Below, one piece after another: positions 1 through 7,321 of a stretch of DNA of 14,362 nt (position 1 is the stretch's first letter; each line of letters begins with the position of its first letter). The notes under the pieces were generated by a model. It did no database searches. It saw only the letters and a list, made by a program, of their open reading frames with translations, and had not been told where the DNA came from. Source of the stretch: Saprospiraceae bacterium (GTDB taxonomy: Bacteria > Bacteroidota > Bacteroidia > Chitinophagales > Saprospiraceae); NCBI GenBank assembly GCA_014379065.1, contig JACMMM010000126.1, forward strand, positions 1-14,362, read 5' to 3'. The position numbers were made by a program, and so were the translations under genes.

Positions 1-25
1 ACCGGGTGACTCGCAGTCACCCGGT
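1..25. terminator. Perfect 11-bp hairpin at left edge, candidate terminator
   Basis: The arms ACCGGGTGACT and AGTCACCCGGT are exact reverse complements around a 3-base loop, CGC. A short T-run (29-32) follows three bases after the stem. This fits a rho-independent terminator for a gene that ends left of the window, although the T-run is short. It could also be a small intergenic palindrome. It lies about 40 bases ahead of the lysA promoter motif. Confidence 0.5.
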
Positions 26-62
26 CAGTTTTAGCCGCTTCACAACTTGAGCCTCGACTTTT

Positions 63-70
63 TATCTTTG
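63..70 (+). promoter_or_regulatory. Bacteroidota -7 promoter motif (TATCTTTG) for lysA
   Basis: TATCTTTG matches the Bacteroidota sigma-ABfr -7 consensus TAnnTTTG exactly. Only four bases separate it from the lysA ATG at 75, so the transcript would be leaderless or nearly so, and no Shine-Dalgarno sequence is present. A TTG lies at 47-49, but its 13-base spacing is shorter than the usual distance to the -33 element, so I do not call that box. Confidence 0.65.
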
Positions 71-74
71 CCCC

Positions 75-1307
75 ATGGAACTTATCAACGACAAATACGA
101 ATTCCCCGGCGGCATTGACCCGCTCGAACTCTGCAAACAGTACGGCACGCCGCTTTACGTCTATGACGCGGCCGTTATCGAACGCCAGTATAAGCGCATC
201 ACTACTGCTTACACTTACCCAAAATTTCGTGTTCACTATGCCTGCAAGGCACTGAACAACCTGACGGTGCTGCGCCTGTTGCGCCAAATGGGCTCGGCTT
301 TGGACTGTGTTTCTATCAACGAAGTCCGGCTAGGCCTTTTAGCAGGTTATGCTCCTCAAGACATACTTTTCACGCCCAATTTTGCGGGTGTTGACGAATA
401 TGAAGAGGCTGTTCGGTTGGGCATTAAAATCAATATTGATGCCATCCCGATGCTCGAAAATTGGGGGCTTCACCATCCTGATGTGCCGTTTTGCATCCGC
501 TTAAATCCGCATTTAATGGCCGGAGGGAATGAAAAAATCAGTGTCGGACACATAGATTCCAAATTCGGGATTAGTATTCACCAATTGCCGCATGTGATGC
601 GGATCGTTGAAAATCAGAAACTTAAAGTAGAAGGCTTGCACATGCACACGGGGTCAGACATCCTGGATGTGGATGTGTTTTTGCGTGGTGCCGAAATCCT
701 TTTGGAGGCCGCAAAGAAATTTCCCAACCTGAAATACATTGATCTCGGAAGCGGCTTTAAAGTGCCTTACAAACCCGACGACATCGAAACAGATGTGGAA
801 GAAGTGGGCGAAAAACTCAGCCAGCGATTTGCTGAATTCTGTAAGGAATATGGCCGGGAATTGACGCTCATGATCGAGCCGGGCAAATTCCTGGTGAGCG
901 AAGCAGGCTTCTTTTTTGCCAAATGCACCTTGGTAAAACAAACCACCTCCACGGCTTTTGTGGGTCTCGACACGGGTTTCAATCACCTGATTCGGCCTAT
1001 GTTCTATGGCTCGTACCACAAAATTGTAAACGTAACAGAGCCAACCTTCAAGCCCCGCATTTACAATGTGGTAGGCAATATTTGCGAGACCGATACCTTC
1101 GCCGCCGACCGACGCATTGCCGAGGTAGTGGAAGGCGACATTCTCTGTTTTTACAATGCAGGCGCCTATGGCTACACGATGGCGTCAAATTTTAATTCGC
1201 GTCTGCGCCCTGCAGAGATCTTGATTTACAAAGGAAAGGCCCATTTGATCCGTGAGCGCGACACCTTTGAGGATTTGGTGCGCGGGCAAATGGAAGTGAA
1301 TCTGTAG
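75..1307 (+). CDS. lysA: Diaminopimelate decarboxylase
   Basis: PLP-dependent decarboxylase of the alanine-racemase fold (type III). It converts meso-2,6-diaminopimelate to L-lysine and CO2, the last step of lysine synthesis, in the cytoplasm. The 410 residues match the usual family length. Visible motifs: the PLP lysine in YACKALNN (K58); HTGSD (191-195), which packs on the cofactor; the glycine-rich LGSGF (224-228) for phosphate binding; EPGK (268-271), where many homologues have EPGR; the subunit-crossing C337-E338; and GAYGYTMASNFNSRLRPAE (363-381) near the C-terminus. The ATG is fixed by the TAnnTTTG motif four bases upstream. It appears to be transcribed alone: 171 bases separate it from the next gene, and I see no hairpin terminator behind it. 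Other group III decarboxylases, such as carboxynorspermidine decarboxylase, are less likely given the CE and NFN-RPAE motifs. Confidence 0.95.
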   Translation: MELINDKYEFPGGIDPLELCKQYGTPLYVYDAAVIERQYKRITTAYTYPKFRVHYACKALNNLTVLRLLRQMGSALDCVSINEVRLGLLAGYAPQDILFTPNFAGVDEYEEAVRLGIKINIDAIPMLENWGLHHPDVPFCIRLNPHLMAGGNEKISVGHIDSKFGISIHQLPHVMRIVENQKLKVEGLHMHTGSDILDVDVFLRGAEILLEAAKKFPNLKYIDLGSGFKVPYKPDDIETDVEEVGEKLSQRFAEFCKEYGRELTLMIEPGKFLVSEAGFFFAKCTLVKQTTSTAFVGLDTGFNHLIRPMFYGSYHKIVNVTEPTFKPRIYNVVGNICETDTFAADRRIAEVVEGDILCFYNAGAYGYTMASNFNSRLRPAEILIYKGKAHLIRERDTFEDLVRGQMEVNL

Positions 1308-1446
1308 TTGTCTTTTTTAAGAATATAATTTTGCAAGATCACCTATATCTGCCTCTTTAAAAAATTATCTATGGTTGATATAAAAAATAAAAGATTGTTT
1401 GGAAATGATTCTGCCTAACAACCTACTTTAGCGCGGTTAATCACTT

Positions 1447-1454
1447 TATCTTTT
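1447..1454 (+). promoter_or_regulatory. Weak -7-like motif (TATCTTTT) before the M57 lipoprotein
   Basis: TATCTTTT differs from TAnnTTTG only at the last base and lies 24 bases before the ATG at 1479. An exact match, TAATTTTG, lies further up at 1326-1333 and would give a leader of about 140 bases. The 1308-1478 gap is AT-rich, so either match could be chance. Confidence 0.35.
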
Positions 1455-1478
1455 CATCAAATCAAACTGTTCTTTCAC

Positions 1479-2273
1479 ATGAAAAAACGTTTTTTGACCC
1501 TCGCCGCCCTTGCGCTTCTTTTTGCCGGGCTTAATTCCTGCTCCAAAAACGATCCAACCAACACCATTGAACAAGGTCTTTCTTCCGACCTTAAAGCACA
1601 AATCACTGCACTTGGCTTCGATGCCTCTGATGCATACGCCACAGAAGGTGGTTACATTGTAGAAAATGACATCTTTCTAAGTACCGAAGATTTGAACAAG
1701 CCGATGGATCTTGCTCATTCGCTTATCTTTGGAAATGAAGAGCAGTATCACACGACCAACCTCGTAACTGGTTTGCCACGGACTATTAAGGTTAGCCGTG
1801 ATAATAATTTCAGTGCCAATGCGAAGGCTGGAATCACCGCTGCTATTGCGCGTTACAATGCTGAAAACCTGCAACTAACCTTTCAGGAAGTAGCCAGCGG
1901 CGCCAATATCCATATAAAACGTGTCAACGGTGGAAATTACATCGCTTCGGCGGGCTTTCCAAGCGGCGGGAATCCCTACGGTACGGTAAAGTTCAACAAA
2001 ACATACGAGAACTATTCCCTCGGCTTCGTGACCACTGTGATTGCACACGAAATGGGGCACTGCATAGGTTTCCGCCACACCGATTATATGGACCGGTCTT
2101 ATAGCTGTGGTGGTGCTCCATCCAACGAAGGTGACGGTGGCGTGGGCGCCATCCACATTCCCGGCACACCCACTGGCCCTGACGCAGCTTCTTGGATGCT
2201 AGCTTGCCTCAGTGCTACCACCAACCGCCCGTTCCAAGCCAATGACAAAACGGCCCTGAACGCGCTCTATTAA
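1479..2273 (+). CDS. Lipoprotein zinc metalloprotease, M57 (HEIGH) type
   Basis: A predicted surface or periplasmic zinc peptidase of 264 residues. The N-terminus is a lipoprotein signal: KKR, a hydrophobic run (5-18), then LNSC with the lipidated cysteine at C21, followed by SKND, an acidic stretch of the kind linked to surface export in Bacteroidota. The zinc site is HEMGHCIGFRH (190-200), the extended HExxHxxGxxH of metzincin-like peptidases, with H190, H194 and H200 as ligands and E191 as catalytic base. Downstream, SCGG, NEG, GAIHIPGTPTG and SWMLAC are typical of the M57 'dual-action HEIGH' family, here with Met in place of Ile in the name motif. The substrate is unknown. The gene converges on a secreted subtilase and shares a terminator with it. 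Family confidence is high; surface exposure is inferred. Confidence 0.88.
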   Translation: MKKRFLTLAALALLFAGLNSCSKNDPTNTIEQGLSSDLKAQITALGFDASDAYATEGGYIVENDIFLSTEDLNKPMDLAHSLIFGNEEQYHTTNLVTGLPRTIKVSRDNNFSANAKAGITAAIARYNAENLQLTFQEVASGANIHIKRVNGGNYIASAGFPSGGNPYGTVKFNKTYENYSLGFVTTVIAHEMGHCIGFRHTDYMDRSYSCGGAPSNEGDGGVGAIHIPGTPTGPDAASWMLACLSATTNRPFQANDKTALNALY

Positions 2274-2297
2274 TCATTGATACTACTTGCAAGAAAT

Positions 2298-2336
2298 ACT
2301 GGCCACTCGAATAAAATCGGGTGGCCAGTTTTGTTT
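2298..2336. terminator. Strong bidirectional terminator between convergent protease genes
   Basis: Arms 2298-2310 and 2317-2329 (cores ACTGGCCAC and GTGGCCAGT) form a 13-bp stem with one G-T wobble and the loop ATAAAA. TTTTGTTT follows on the plus strand. On the minus strand the stem is followed by a weaker T-rich run (the complement of AAGAAAT). It lies between the stop of the M57 gene and the stop of the subtilase, so it can serve both. Confidence 0.9.
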
Positions 2337-2346
2337 GTGGCACCCG

Positions 2347-4680
2347 CTACTCCACTACCAATTTCCCCCCGCCCACAAATTCTTTTCCATCCCGGACTTT
2401 GTAAAAATAAATACCCTTTGCGAGCCCATTTAGTGGGATTTCAACCAGCAGTTCATCCGCTGTCTTCTCTAAAATAAGCTTGCCTAAAACATCAAACAGG
2501 GAAAATTCAGTCTGTTCTTCTGGAGAAGCAACGAGGTTCAAAACCCCCTGTGACGGAACGGGGTTTGGGAATACCCACCAATTGTTTTCGCCCTCAAAAT
2601 ATACTTTAATTGTATCGCTCAAAAGCGTTGCGCCATTGTTGAGCAACAGCCGAGCGCGGTAGGTATTGATCCCCTTTTGTGGGTTTTGATCCAGAAACGA
2701 ATAGTCCAGACGGTCGGCTGCTTGCTCGTCCAAAACAACAAAGGTTCCCGCCGATTGCTTTTCAAAAAAGATTTTTGAAAGCCCATAGATCGTACCGACC
2801 GTCAGATCCAAATCTACCCCAAAATCGGCGTTCAGATTGGCCAAAAAACCATGGAAATAACAGGATACTCCTTGCTTCGAAATATCCGGCGCAGGGCTGC
2901 GGGGGCCAAGGGCATCTTTCTCCGACGTTAGGGATGCAACAGCAAATCGTGGCTGCGGAAAAGCGGATTTTTGTAACACGATAAATGTGTCGGCGACGAT
3001 TGAAATCGGTTCCATGTATTTTGCTCCCAACCCGAACAATTGATATTGGGCGTTTAGGTGTGCAGCATTCCAAAAAAGCATGACAGAGTCAGGGCAGTTA
3101 AACCCAATTTTCATGCGCAACGCTTTGGAAATCAAAAAGATCTCGGAGCGAAATTCATAACCGCCAATGATCATGCGAACTTGCGCTTCTGTAAAAGTGT
3201 CGGGCAAAACCCAACGTTGCCAGCCTTGTTGAAGCGGTACGGAATCTTTGATCAAACGCCAATCCGGGCTGAAAAATGGCCGCCATTCCAGTCGGGCAAA
3301 GGAATCGGGAAAGTTGTTTTCCCAGCGCAAAATCACTTCACGGTTAGATGGAGTAGGATCGTTCAATCTTGGATAAGTCCAGTCAAAATGTTGCAGGGTG
3401 TCCCAGCTCCATGCCAACGCAAAATCCTGACTGCCATTTAAAGCAGGAGGAGCGGTGACGCGGATTTCCCAGAGTCCTGCAAAAGGAAAATCAATCGTGA
3501 TTTGTTCGACATTGTTCAAGGTGTCGCGCCCACGGTGGGCGGGTTGGCGCAGCGAATCCAGTTGAGGAAAGCTGTTTAATACCCAAGGGAAATATTCGTT
3601 CCCCAAAGGGTCAAGCAGGCTGAAATCAAGGTCGTGGAGCAATGCTTTTGGCGCGAGCAAGGCTGCGGGCGGGTCGTTCCAAGCGAGCGTAATTTTGAAC
3701 TGCCGGACTTTGTCGGGAATGTTGAGCGGAAGCGAAATAGTTTGCCCTTCGCTGATGGTCCCTTGTGCGAAATTCTTGTTGAAGGCAAGAAAAACGGCAT
3801 TTTTTAAGTTCAAATTTCCAAACCCACTTTTAAAATCAGGTCCGGGAGCCGCTATGTCATCTGCGGCATTGATCAAAATGGCTCGGACCAAATCGGAACT
3901 GAGTCCATCGTTTGCCAAGGTTTGCTGTATCACCGCCGCTGATCCGCTCACCAGTGCTGCTGCGCCGGAGCTTCCATCATACCCAAAAGCCACCAAGTCA
4001 GGCTTGATGTGCCCATCGTAGGCGGGCCCCCGCGAACTGCGCGGATCTACTTGCCCCACCGAATCAACGGCACCCACAAGTAGCACGTTTTTTGCCATTT
4101 TGAAATTTCCAGTCAGGTTGGCGAAACCGACAACTCCGGCATAAGTGCCTGATTGTGAAATGCTGTCCCCTTTGTTTCCAGCAGAAAAAACGTGGAGCAA
4201 GTTTGAGTTTTCTGCTGTAGTTTGGTCATAAGCGACAGCCTCAGCGCCATACCAGTTCTGGATGTCAACGCCATAAGAATGGTTCTGAACCGTGATGTTC
4301 TGCGTCGAATAATCGGTATCCGGCTGGAGCCCCACGAAACTAGAGGATACCAATTGGCAGCCCGGTGCAGCACCACGCCCCTGTAGATCCGCGTTGCCCG
4401 CGCCACCCACGAGCGAGGCTATGATGTTGGCGTGGATCGTTAGATTTGTCGAAGCATTGGGCGAGGCAAGGACACGACCACGTAGATCCACATCAGTCGT
4501 ATCGAATCCGAATTCTTTGATAGATACTGTGATGCCGGTACCATTCAGGCTTGGGCCAAGGCTTTGTACGACGTTGATTTTATTGACAAAAAGGTTTTGC
4601 CCGGGAACGGAGAGCTCTTCTTGCTGGGCCTGCATCAGGCAGGGAAGGACCAGAAAAAACAAGAGGGTTCGCAATTTCAT
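2347..4680 (-). CDS. Secreted KP-43-like subtilase (S8) with T9SS sorting domain
   Basis: A predicted exported serine protease. I chose the ATG at 4678-4680 (777 aa) over one 36 bases upstream because MKLRTLLFFLVLPCLMQAQ is a clean signal peptide with an AQ cleavage site. Numbering from this start, the S8 domain spans roughly 30-300: H83 (IHANIIASL, in place of HGTHVAG), the oxyanion N169 in SAGN, SSRGP (215-219) and the nucleophile S238 in GSSGAAALVSG. Where subtilases have DTG, this protein reads KEFG, so the acid appears to be E56. A beta-sandwich like the C-terminal domain of KP-43 follows (about 318-426: ITLAWNDPP, HDLDFSLLDPLG, NNVEQITI). Fibronectin-like beta domains come next, then the T9SS tail (about 700-777: WVFPNP ... 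GIYFYKV). The promoter is unclear; TACATTTTG at 4712-4704 is near the consensus but has a 3-base spacer. Activity is not certain given the altered motifs. Confidence 0.88.
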   Translation of the reverse strand: MKLRTLLFFLVLPCLMQAQQEELSVPGQNLFVNKINVVQSLGPSLNGTGITVSIKEFGFDTTDVDLRGRVLASPNASTNLTIHANIIASLVGGAGNADLQGRGAAPGCQLVSSSFVGLQPDTDYSTQNITVQNHSYGVDIQNWYGAEAVAYDQTTAENSNLLHVFSAGNKGDSISQSGTYAGVVGFANLTGNFKMAKNVLLVGAVDSVGQVDPRSSRGPAYDGHIKPDLVAFGYDGSSGAAALVSGSAAVIQQTLANDGLSSDLVRAILINAADDIAAPGPDFKSGFGNLNLKNAVFLAFNKNFAQGTISEGQTISLPLNIPDKVRQFKITLAWNDPPAALLAPKALLHDLDFSLLDPLGNEYFPWVLNSFPQLDSLRQPAHRGRDTLNNVEQITIDFPFAGLWEIRVTAPPALNGSQDFALAWSWDTLQHFDWTYPRLNDPTPSNREVILRWENNFPDSFARLEWRPFFSPDWRLIKDSVPLQQGWQRWVLPDTFTEAQVRMIIGGYEFRSEIFLISKALRMKIGFNCPDSVMLFWNAAHLNAQYQLFGLGAKYMEPISIVADTFIVLQKSAFPQPRFAVASLTSEKDALGPRSPAPDISKQGVSCYFHGFLANLNADFGVDLDLTVGTIYGLSKIFFEKQSAGTFVVLDEQAADRLDYSFLDQNPQKGINTYRARLLLNNGATLLSDTIKVYFEGENNWWVFPNPVPSQGVLNLVASPEEQTEFSLFDVLGKLILEKTADELLVEIPLNGLAKGIYFYKVRDGKEFVGGGKLVVE

Positions 4681-4722
4681 TTTTAAAGTGAGTTTTGGAC
4701 AGCCAAAATGTATCATGGCCGC

Positions 4723-4922
4723 ATACCGCCGGCATTTTGGTAGCGTCAGTATTGAAATTATTTAGAACCGCGTAGCGGTGACATTCTGGTAGCGTCAGCG
4801 TTGTGTTTTTTGAGAACTGCGTAGCAGTGACATTATTACACCGATAAAATGCCACCGCTACGCGGTTCTAATCCTCAAATCGCACATATCGTGCTACCAA
4901 AATGTCACCGCTACGCGGTTCT
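4723..4922. repeat. Cluster of five REP-like units in opposing orientations
   Basis: The consensus is AGAACCGCGTAGCGGTGACA followed by TTTTGGTAGC. Units read forward at 4723-4750 (degenerate), 4764-4798 and 4813-4836, and in reverse at 4846-4869 and 4891-4922. Each good unit has a small hairpin, ACCGC-GTA-GCGGT, and the opposing units could pair into larger stems. This layout resembles REP/BIME elements of bacterial intergenic regions. No transposase is adjacent. The cluster lies between two divergent genes (subtilase and phosphatase). Interpretation as REP-like is by structure only. Confidence 0.8.
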
Positions 4923-4992
4923 GTTAGAAATCCAAAGACCCAAGCTATCTAAATCGCATGTTTTTACAAGCAGAAAGCCACGCAGCTGTCTC

Positions 4993-5115
4993 AATGACTT
5001 TAATGACCTAATGCCTTTAATGACCTAGTGACGTTAATGACCCAATGACCTTAATGACCTAATGACTTTAATGACGTTAATGATCTAATGACTTTAATGA
5101 CAAATGACCCTTAAT
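4993..5115. repeat. Tandem repeat, 17-base unit AATGACTTTAATGACCT
   Basis: Units start at 4993, 5010, 5027, 5044 and 5061 with exact 17-base spacing and one to three differences each. They are followed by a half unit (5079-5086), another unit (5087-5103) and a decayed tail to about 5115. Each unit is itself two AATGAC half-repeats of 9 and 8 bases. There is no open frame of note. It lies about 60 bases upstream of the promoter-like motif of the phosphatase gene. With the REP cluster it fills most of the gene-free stretch 4681-5206. Confidence 0.9.
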
Positions 5116-5206
5116 CTTCCCACAAAAAAAGACATTTTCTCTCAGGCGCACTTGTTTTTTGCTTTTTGCTGCACCTTTGTCCGGGCTTTCAACCGCTTGT
5201 CAAAAT

Positions 5207-5740
5207 ATGGACACACTCAACTACCTCAAGGCAGTGAAAGATGGCCAGCTGCATTTTGCCGATGGCAGCGCACAGGCCATCCCGCATTGGGGCGACCCGG
5301 CCTGGACACATTTTTTCTGTGTTCGCCACGCCGAAAAAGATGACAACGATCCTTACGACCCCGAACTTTCCGCACCGGGAGACGCTCGGGCTGAACACCT
5401 GGGCCGTATTATGGCCGAAGCGGGATTGGATTTGGCGTACACCACGCCTTTCCGCCGCGCCCAACTAACCGCCGAGCCCGTGCAAAGACGTGGACATACG
5501 CCGCCGCCAATAAAATATGAGCCTGGAAATCAGGAGGAATGGCTCTTGGAATTGTTGCCCAATACACGCGGTAAAAAAATAATGATTGTAGGCCACCAGA
5601 ACACCATTCCGCAATTGCTAAATCAATTGAACGGTGGAGGGTTCGATTTTGAAAACATCCCCAATCACGATTTTGGGAAATTTTTTGTGGTCGCGACAAA
5701 AGGGATTGGAGCGACGGAAATTATTGAAGTAAGATATTGA
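5207..5740 (+). CDS. Histidine phosphatase family protein (RHAEK type)
   Basis: A 177-residue member of the branch 1 histidine phosphatase (phosphoglycerate mutase-like) superfamily, probably a cytoplasmic phosphomonoesterase of unknown substrate. The catalytic motif is FFCVRHAEKDD, with R40 and the phospho-accepting H41. TTPFRRAQLTAEP supplies the second arginine (R83 or R84), and VGHQNTIP supplies the second histidine (H130). It is short, like SixA and similar small phosphatases, but no substrate can be assigned. I chose ATG 5207 (MDTLNYLKAV). An in-frame TTG at 5159 would add 16 residues, but that stretch contains CACCTTTG (5172-5179), one base off the TAnnTTTG promoter motif, which would place the transcript start after the TTG. 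The gene is followed at 78 bases by kbl on the same strand, so co-transcription is possible but unproven. Confidence 0.85.
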   Translation: MDTLNYLKAVKDGQLHFADGSAQAIPHWGDPAWTHFFCVRHAEKDDNDPYDPELSAPGDARAEHLGRIMAEAGLDLAYTTPFRRAQLTAEPVQRRGHTPPPIKYEPGNQEEWLLELLPNTRGKKIMIVGHQNTIPQLLNQLNGGGFDFENIPNHDFGKFFVVATKGIGATEIIEVRY

Positions 5741-5773
5741 TAATCAGGACCTCGGAGATTTCACCAAATCACC

Positions 5774-5805
5774 AAATCAACAGATAAACAAATCAACAGC
5801 TAAAC
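5774..5805. repeat. Two tandem copies of AAATCAACAGMTAAAC before kbl
   Basis: The 16-base copies at 5774-5789 and 5790-5805 differ at one base (A or C). Just before them TCACCAAA is also repeated. This A-rich, repeat-like leader ends 13 bases before the kbl ATG and holds no Shine-Dalgarno sequence and no TAnnTTTG motif. An A-rich translation leader is one reading; simple slippage is another. Confidence 0.7.
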
Positions 5806-5818
5806 AATTCACTATACC

Positions 5819-7009
5819 ATGTTCAGCAACATACAACCCGGCCTTCAAGCCGAAATTCAGGGCATCCGAGACGCAGGCCTTTACAAGCAAGAGCGCGTTA
5901 TCACAACGCCGCAAGGCCCTGTTATCAGCACTACCACGCAGTCCGCAGTGCTCAATTTCTGCGCCAACAATTACCTTGGCCTCAGCAGCCATCCAGCCGT
6001 CATTGATGCAGCCATCGAGGCCATCCGTACACACGGTTACGGGCTTTCGAGCGTTCGTTTTATCTGTGGCACGCAGGACATCCACAAAGAACTCGAACGC
6101 CGCATCGCCGAATTTCTGGGTATGGAAGACTCGATTTTGTACGCCGCTGCTTTTGATGCCAACGGCGGGCTTTTCGAGGTGCTGCTCGGCGAAGAAGATG
6201 CCATCATTAGCGACGAACTGAACCACGCGAGCATCATTGACGGCATCCGCCTGTGCAAAGCCAAACGCTTCCGGTACAAGCACAACGACATGAACTCGCT
6301 CGAAGATTGCCTCAAAGAAGCAGCAGGATCACGGCGCAAGCTCATTTTCACGGACGGCGCTTTTTCGATGGATGGCACCATTGCCCAACTGGACAAAATT
6401 TGCGACCTCGCCGAGCGCTACGAAGCGATGGTCGGCATAGACGAGTGTCACGCCTCAGGCTTTTTGGGCAAAACCGGGCGCGGCACCCACGAATATCACG
6501 GCGTAATGGATCGCATTGACATTGTGACGGGTACGCTCGGCAAAGCCCTCGGCGGCGCGAGCGGCGGCTTTACCTCGGCAAAAAAAGAAATCGTAGAAAT
6601 GTTGCGTCAACGCTCGCGGCCTTATCTTTTTTCCAATACGGTCGCACCCAGCATCGTGGGTGCGAGCATCAAAGTCCTTGAATTGCTCAGTGGCAGCACC
6701 GCGCTGCGCGACAAACTCGAAGGCAACACCCGCTACTTCCGCGCTTCCATGACGGCGGCAGGTTTCGAAATCATCCCGGGTGAACACCCCATTGTACCCA
6801 TCATGTTGTATGATGCACCTCTGGCGCAAAAATTTGCCACTCGCTTGCTCGACGAGGGCATTTACGTCATCGGCTTCTTCTTTCCTGTCGTGGCACAGGG
6901 CAAAGCCAGGATTCGTGTTCAACTTTCTGCTGCACACGATATGGAGCATTTGGAAAGGGCGGTGACGGCGTTTACGAAAGTGGGGAAGGAATTGGGGGTA
7001 ATCAAATGA
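5819..7009 (+). CDS. kbl: Glycine C-acetyltransferase (2-amino-3-ketobutyrate CoA ligase)
   Basis: PLP enzyme of the alpha-oxoamine synthase family. It splits 2-amino-3-oxobutyrate with CoA into glycine and acetyl-CoA, the second step of threonine breakdown after threonine dehydrogenase. The 396 residues are full length. Seen: NFCANNYLGLSSHP (47-60), GYGLSSVRFICGTQDIHKELE, SDELNHASIIDGIRL, the cofactor-binding DECHASGFLGKTGRGTHEY and the PLP lysine K242 in TGTLGKALGGASGG, with FSNTVAPS after it. RFICGTQ and GRGTHEY favour Kbl over BioF, HemA or serine palmitoyltransferase, which share the fold. Bacteroidota also carry sphingolipid-forming SPT paralogues, so that alternative was considered and judged less likely. 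No tdh is adjacent. A 120-base inverted repeat lies 50 bases past the stop. Confidence 0.93.
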   Translation: MFSNIQPGLQAEIQGIRDAGLYKQERVITTPQGPVISTTTQSAVLNFCANNYLGLSSHPAVIDAAIEAIRTHGYGLSSVRFICGTQDIHKELERRIAEFLGMEDSILYAAAFDANGGLFEVLLGEEDAIISDELNHASIIDGIRLCKAKRFRYKHNDMNSLEDCLKEAAGSRRKLIFTDGAFSMDGTIAQLDKICDLAERYEAMVGIDECHASGFLGKTGRGTHEYHGVMDRIDIVTGTLGKALGGASGGFTSAKKEIVEMLRQRSRPYLFSNTVAPSIVGASIKVLELLSGSTALRDKLEGNTRYFRASMTAAGFEIIPGEHPIVPIMLYDAPLAQKFATRLLDEGIYVIGFFFPVVAQGKARIRVQLSAAHDMEHLERAVTAFTKVGKELGVIK

Positions 7010-7058
7010 CGAATTACGATTTTGGGCTTTTATGCTGTCTCGAAATCCGCAGTCTTGA

Positions 7059-7178
7059 CATTCCCAAGGAACCTGTCCGCATCCGGTGCGCGCAGCTTGA
7101 GCGCCTGCTTTTTTCGGTTGTTCTAAGGACAAGAACTCAATCTGCGCGCACCGGATGCGGACAGGTTCCTAGGGAATG
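7059..7178. repeat. 120-base inverted repeat with 43-base arms
   Basis: Arms 7059-7101 and 7136-7178 are reverse complements with two mismatches. The core 7068-7095 / 7142-7169 is a perfect 28-bp match starting GGAACCTGTCCGCATCC. The 34-base loop (7102-7135) contains its own small hairpin, TTGTTCT/AGGACAA. It lies between the ends of convergent genes kbl and the Ig-M23 gene. A terminator role is possible, but no T-tract follows the arm; a mobile palindrome is an alternative. Confidence 0.92.
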
Positions 7179-7321
7179 ATAAAACTGGGAATATTTAGTG
7201 CTTTGTTCGTGGATACTACTGGGTTCTCGCCTCGAAAATATGATGATTTTTGTGTCGGCTGGATAATTTTCAAGTCGAGCTATTTGGACGAATGAGGTAA
7301 ACGTGGTTTCCTTACTATCAA
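7179..7321. other. Remainder of the kbl / Ig-M23 intergenic gap
   Basis: I find no open frame, hairpin terminator or promoter of note here. The stretch is AT-richer than kbl and marks where base composition shifts to that of the large gene on its right. Confidence 0.5.

Noticed and set aside
4681..4716. Upstream ATG adding 12 residues to the subtilase
   Set aside because: The added residues precede a complete signal peptide that begins at the ATG at 4680, so they would spoil a normal export signal.
4993..5115. Repeat array considered as a CRISPR
   Set aside because: Units are 17 bases, directly adjacent, with no unique spacers and no cas genes nearby.
5159..5206. TTG start adding 16 residues to the histidine phosphatase
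   Set aside because: The added stretch overlaps a promoter-like motif (5172-5179), and ATG 5207 gives a natural N-terminus.
5777..6283. Minus-strand open frame of 168 codons over the start of kbl
   Set aside because: It lies opposite a well-supported enzyme gene; low stop density from GC-rich codons explains it.
5819..7009. kbl considered as serine palmitoyltransferase
   Set aside because: RFICGTQDIHKELE and GKTGRGTHEY are characteristic of Kbl, although a tree would be needed to exclude SPT-like activity fully.
6455..7132. Minus-strand open frame of 225 codons over the end of kbl
   Set aside because: It is the antisense shadow of kbl, runs into the inverted repeat, and its translation shows no domain pattern.
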